From Miscanthus floridulus (taxonomy: Eukaryota > Streptophyta > Magnoliopsida > Poales > Poaceae), in NCBI RefSeq assembly GCF_019320115.1, contig NC_089585.1, positions 145,097,769-145,161,768 of the forward strand: a DNA stretch of 64,000 bases. The letters are read 5' to 3'. The notes beneath the pieces are model-generated. The model was not told where the DNA came from. It did not search any database and saw only the letters and a program-made list of their open reading frames with translations. The translations under genes and the position numbers were made by a program. Positions 63,008 through 64,000 of this stretch are shown in pieces (positions within the stretch are counted from its first letter, which is position 1; every line of letters starts with the position of its first letter).

Positions 63008-64000
63008 GTCAGTTTAAAACTCTAAGAGCGCGGTGCTGCTCAAGTTTGGCGGTTAGTTTAAGCCCTTTGGTAGAACAGTTTGGAAACTGGTGCTTAGTCT
63101 TCCTGTTGGCAGTCGTACCTTCAGGTTCCCTTCTGCTTTCTGTCTGATATGTAAACCGTTGAATGCTTATATTTCCGTTATGCTATAATAGAAGGATATG
63201 TCTATTTGGAACTTGAGTGATTTGACCAATTTGATCACTCAAGCAAATGGATGGTACAAATCACACAAATGTTAGACCAAACAAAAATTGTGTGATTCAT
63301 TCCATTTGGTCACACGAGTAAAAGGAAGGGGCAAATCACACACACAAAAAAAGTACAGAATTCGAGTGAAACAAAGAACCAAATCACACGAATTCTGTAT
63401 TCCCTAAAAAAGCAAGCTTGAAGCACGATTTTTTTTAAAAAAAATCTAGAATTAAAATGAGGCCATTACAGGAAGAAAAAAACCAGAAATAAAATAAAAA
63501 ATGGCAAATGCAAAAAAAAAACGAAAATATATTATACATTGCAAAAAAAAATCAAAGACCATTCCTATAGCCAAACAAACCCAAAAACATAAAAAATTCA
63601 TAAAAATAAAAAAACAAAAAATTCTATGCAATGCAAAAATAAACTCTTAGAGATCATTTCAGGAAGCAAAAAGGACAAATATCAAATTCCACAAAATATT
63701 AGAAAAGCAAATAAACAAAAGCCCAAATATTTCTATGCATTGCAAAAAACAAAAACTCTTTGAGACCATTTCAGGAAGCAAACAGGGCAAATAACAAATT
63801 CCAAAAAGTAAGAAAAAAATTAATGGTACTAGTTACTACAAAATATCCTATCAATTACACATGATGAGCAACTGTAATTGAAATTCAAAAGTACTATAAG
63901 TAAAAAATTAATACAAATTAAATCCAAGATCAAAGGATAATTTAAGCAAAGAAAATATGACAAGAAACAAGAAAAAAATAAAAGTCAACCAAGCTAATAC
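63008..64000. repeat. A-rich degenerate tandem repeat and flanking sequence
   Basis: From about 63450, four degenerate copies of a 95-115 bp unit containing GA(G/T/C)(A/G)CCATT(T)CAGGAAGCAAA, TTCTATGCA(A/T)TGCAAAA and (A)CAAATTCCA can be followed at about 63458, 63556, 63651 and 63766. 63190-63400 has TTGGTCACAC/AAATCACAC repeats in both orientations. No gene. Confidence 0.6.

Noticed and set aside
1..64000. tRNA, rRNA or CRISPR features
   Set aside because: I scanned for tRNA-like B boxes and regular spacer arrays and saw none; the only tRNA-related sequences are primer-binding sites.

Overview
This is plant nuclear DNA, most likely from a panicoid grass (sorghum, sugarcane, Miscanthus or maize type). 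The grounds are the transposon families: CACTA elements with CACTACCGG ends and TTTGCCGAGTG subterminal repeats, Tat- and Tekay-type Gypsy elements, a SIRE-type Copia element with GACCGGACGCT-rich LTRs, grass MITEs, and a GC-rich epidermal patterning factor-like gene. The species is inference. Almost all of the 64 kb is layered mobile DNA; I recognise one apparently intact host gene, EPFL-type, at 60405-61621 on the + strand.

Layout. 1-1994 is the 3' end of a + strand Tat-type Gypsy element. 2946-2974 is a Helitron-type 3' terminus on the minus strand. 4010-4601 and 4602-12629 are a tandem duplication whose second copy is split by a 7459 bp CACTA element (5069-12527, target duplication CAA); the first copy still shows the unoccupied site. 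That CACTA carries a broken TNPD/TNP2-like transposase gene, itself split by a 974 bp hAT (8347-9320). 12630-18400 is low-information DNA with a MITE, a second hAT (15355-16597), tandem repeats, an unidentified minus-strand coding fragment and a zf-RVT (LINE-type) fragment.

18406-57311 is one nest that I could resolve from target-site duplications. The zf-RVT fragment holds a small CACTA (duplication TTA). That holds a Tat Gypsy element (18480-56088, minus strand, CCTCG). The Tat element holds (a) a TRIM-like complex with three LTRs (19664-38958, GCATG), (b) a 188 bp hAT MITE and (c) a SIRE-type Copia element (46259-54899, GAGGC). Inside the TRIM is a minus-strand Tekay chromovirus that lost its 5' end, and inside its pol sits a second, + strand Tekay chromovirus (22390-34050, ATTGA). 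57312-60400 is upstream DNA of the EPFL gene; 61622-64000 has MITEs and A-rich degenerate repeats.

Most notable observation: both Tekay elements carry an extra ORF between the primer-binding site and gag, and its N-terminus resembles the histone H3 tail (strong in the minus-strand copy, weak in the + strand copy). Both elements also end pol with a chromodomain. I propose a tail-mimic plus chromatin-reader pairing as a hypothesis. All the retroelement genes I checked are broken, nearly always by stops explainable as C-to-T or G-to-A changes, as expected for decay of methylated DNA.
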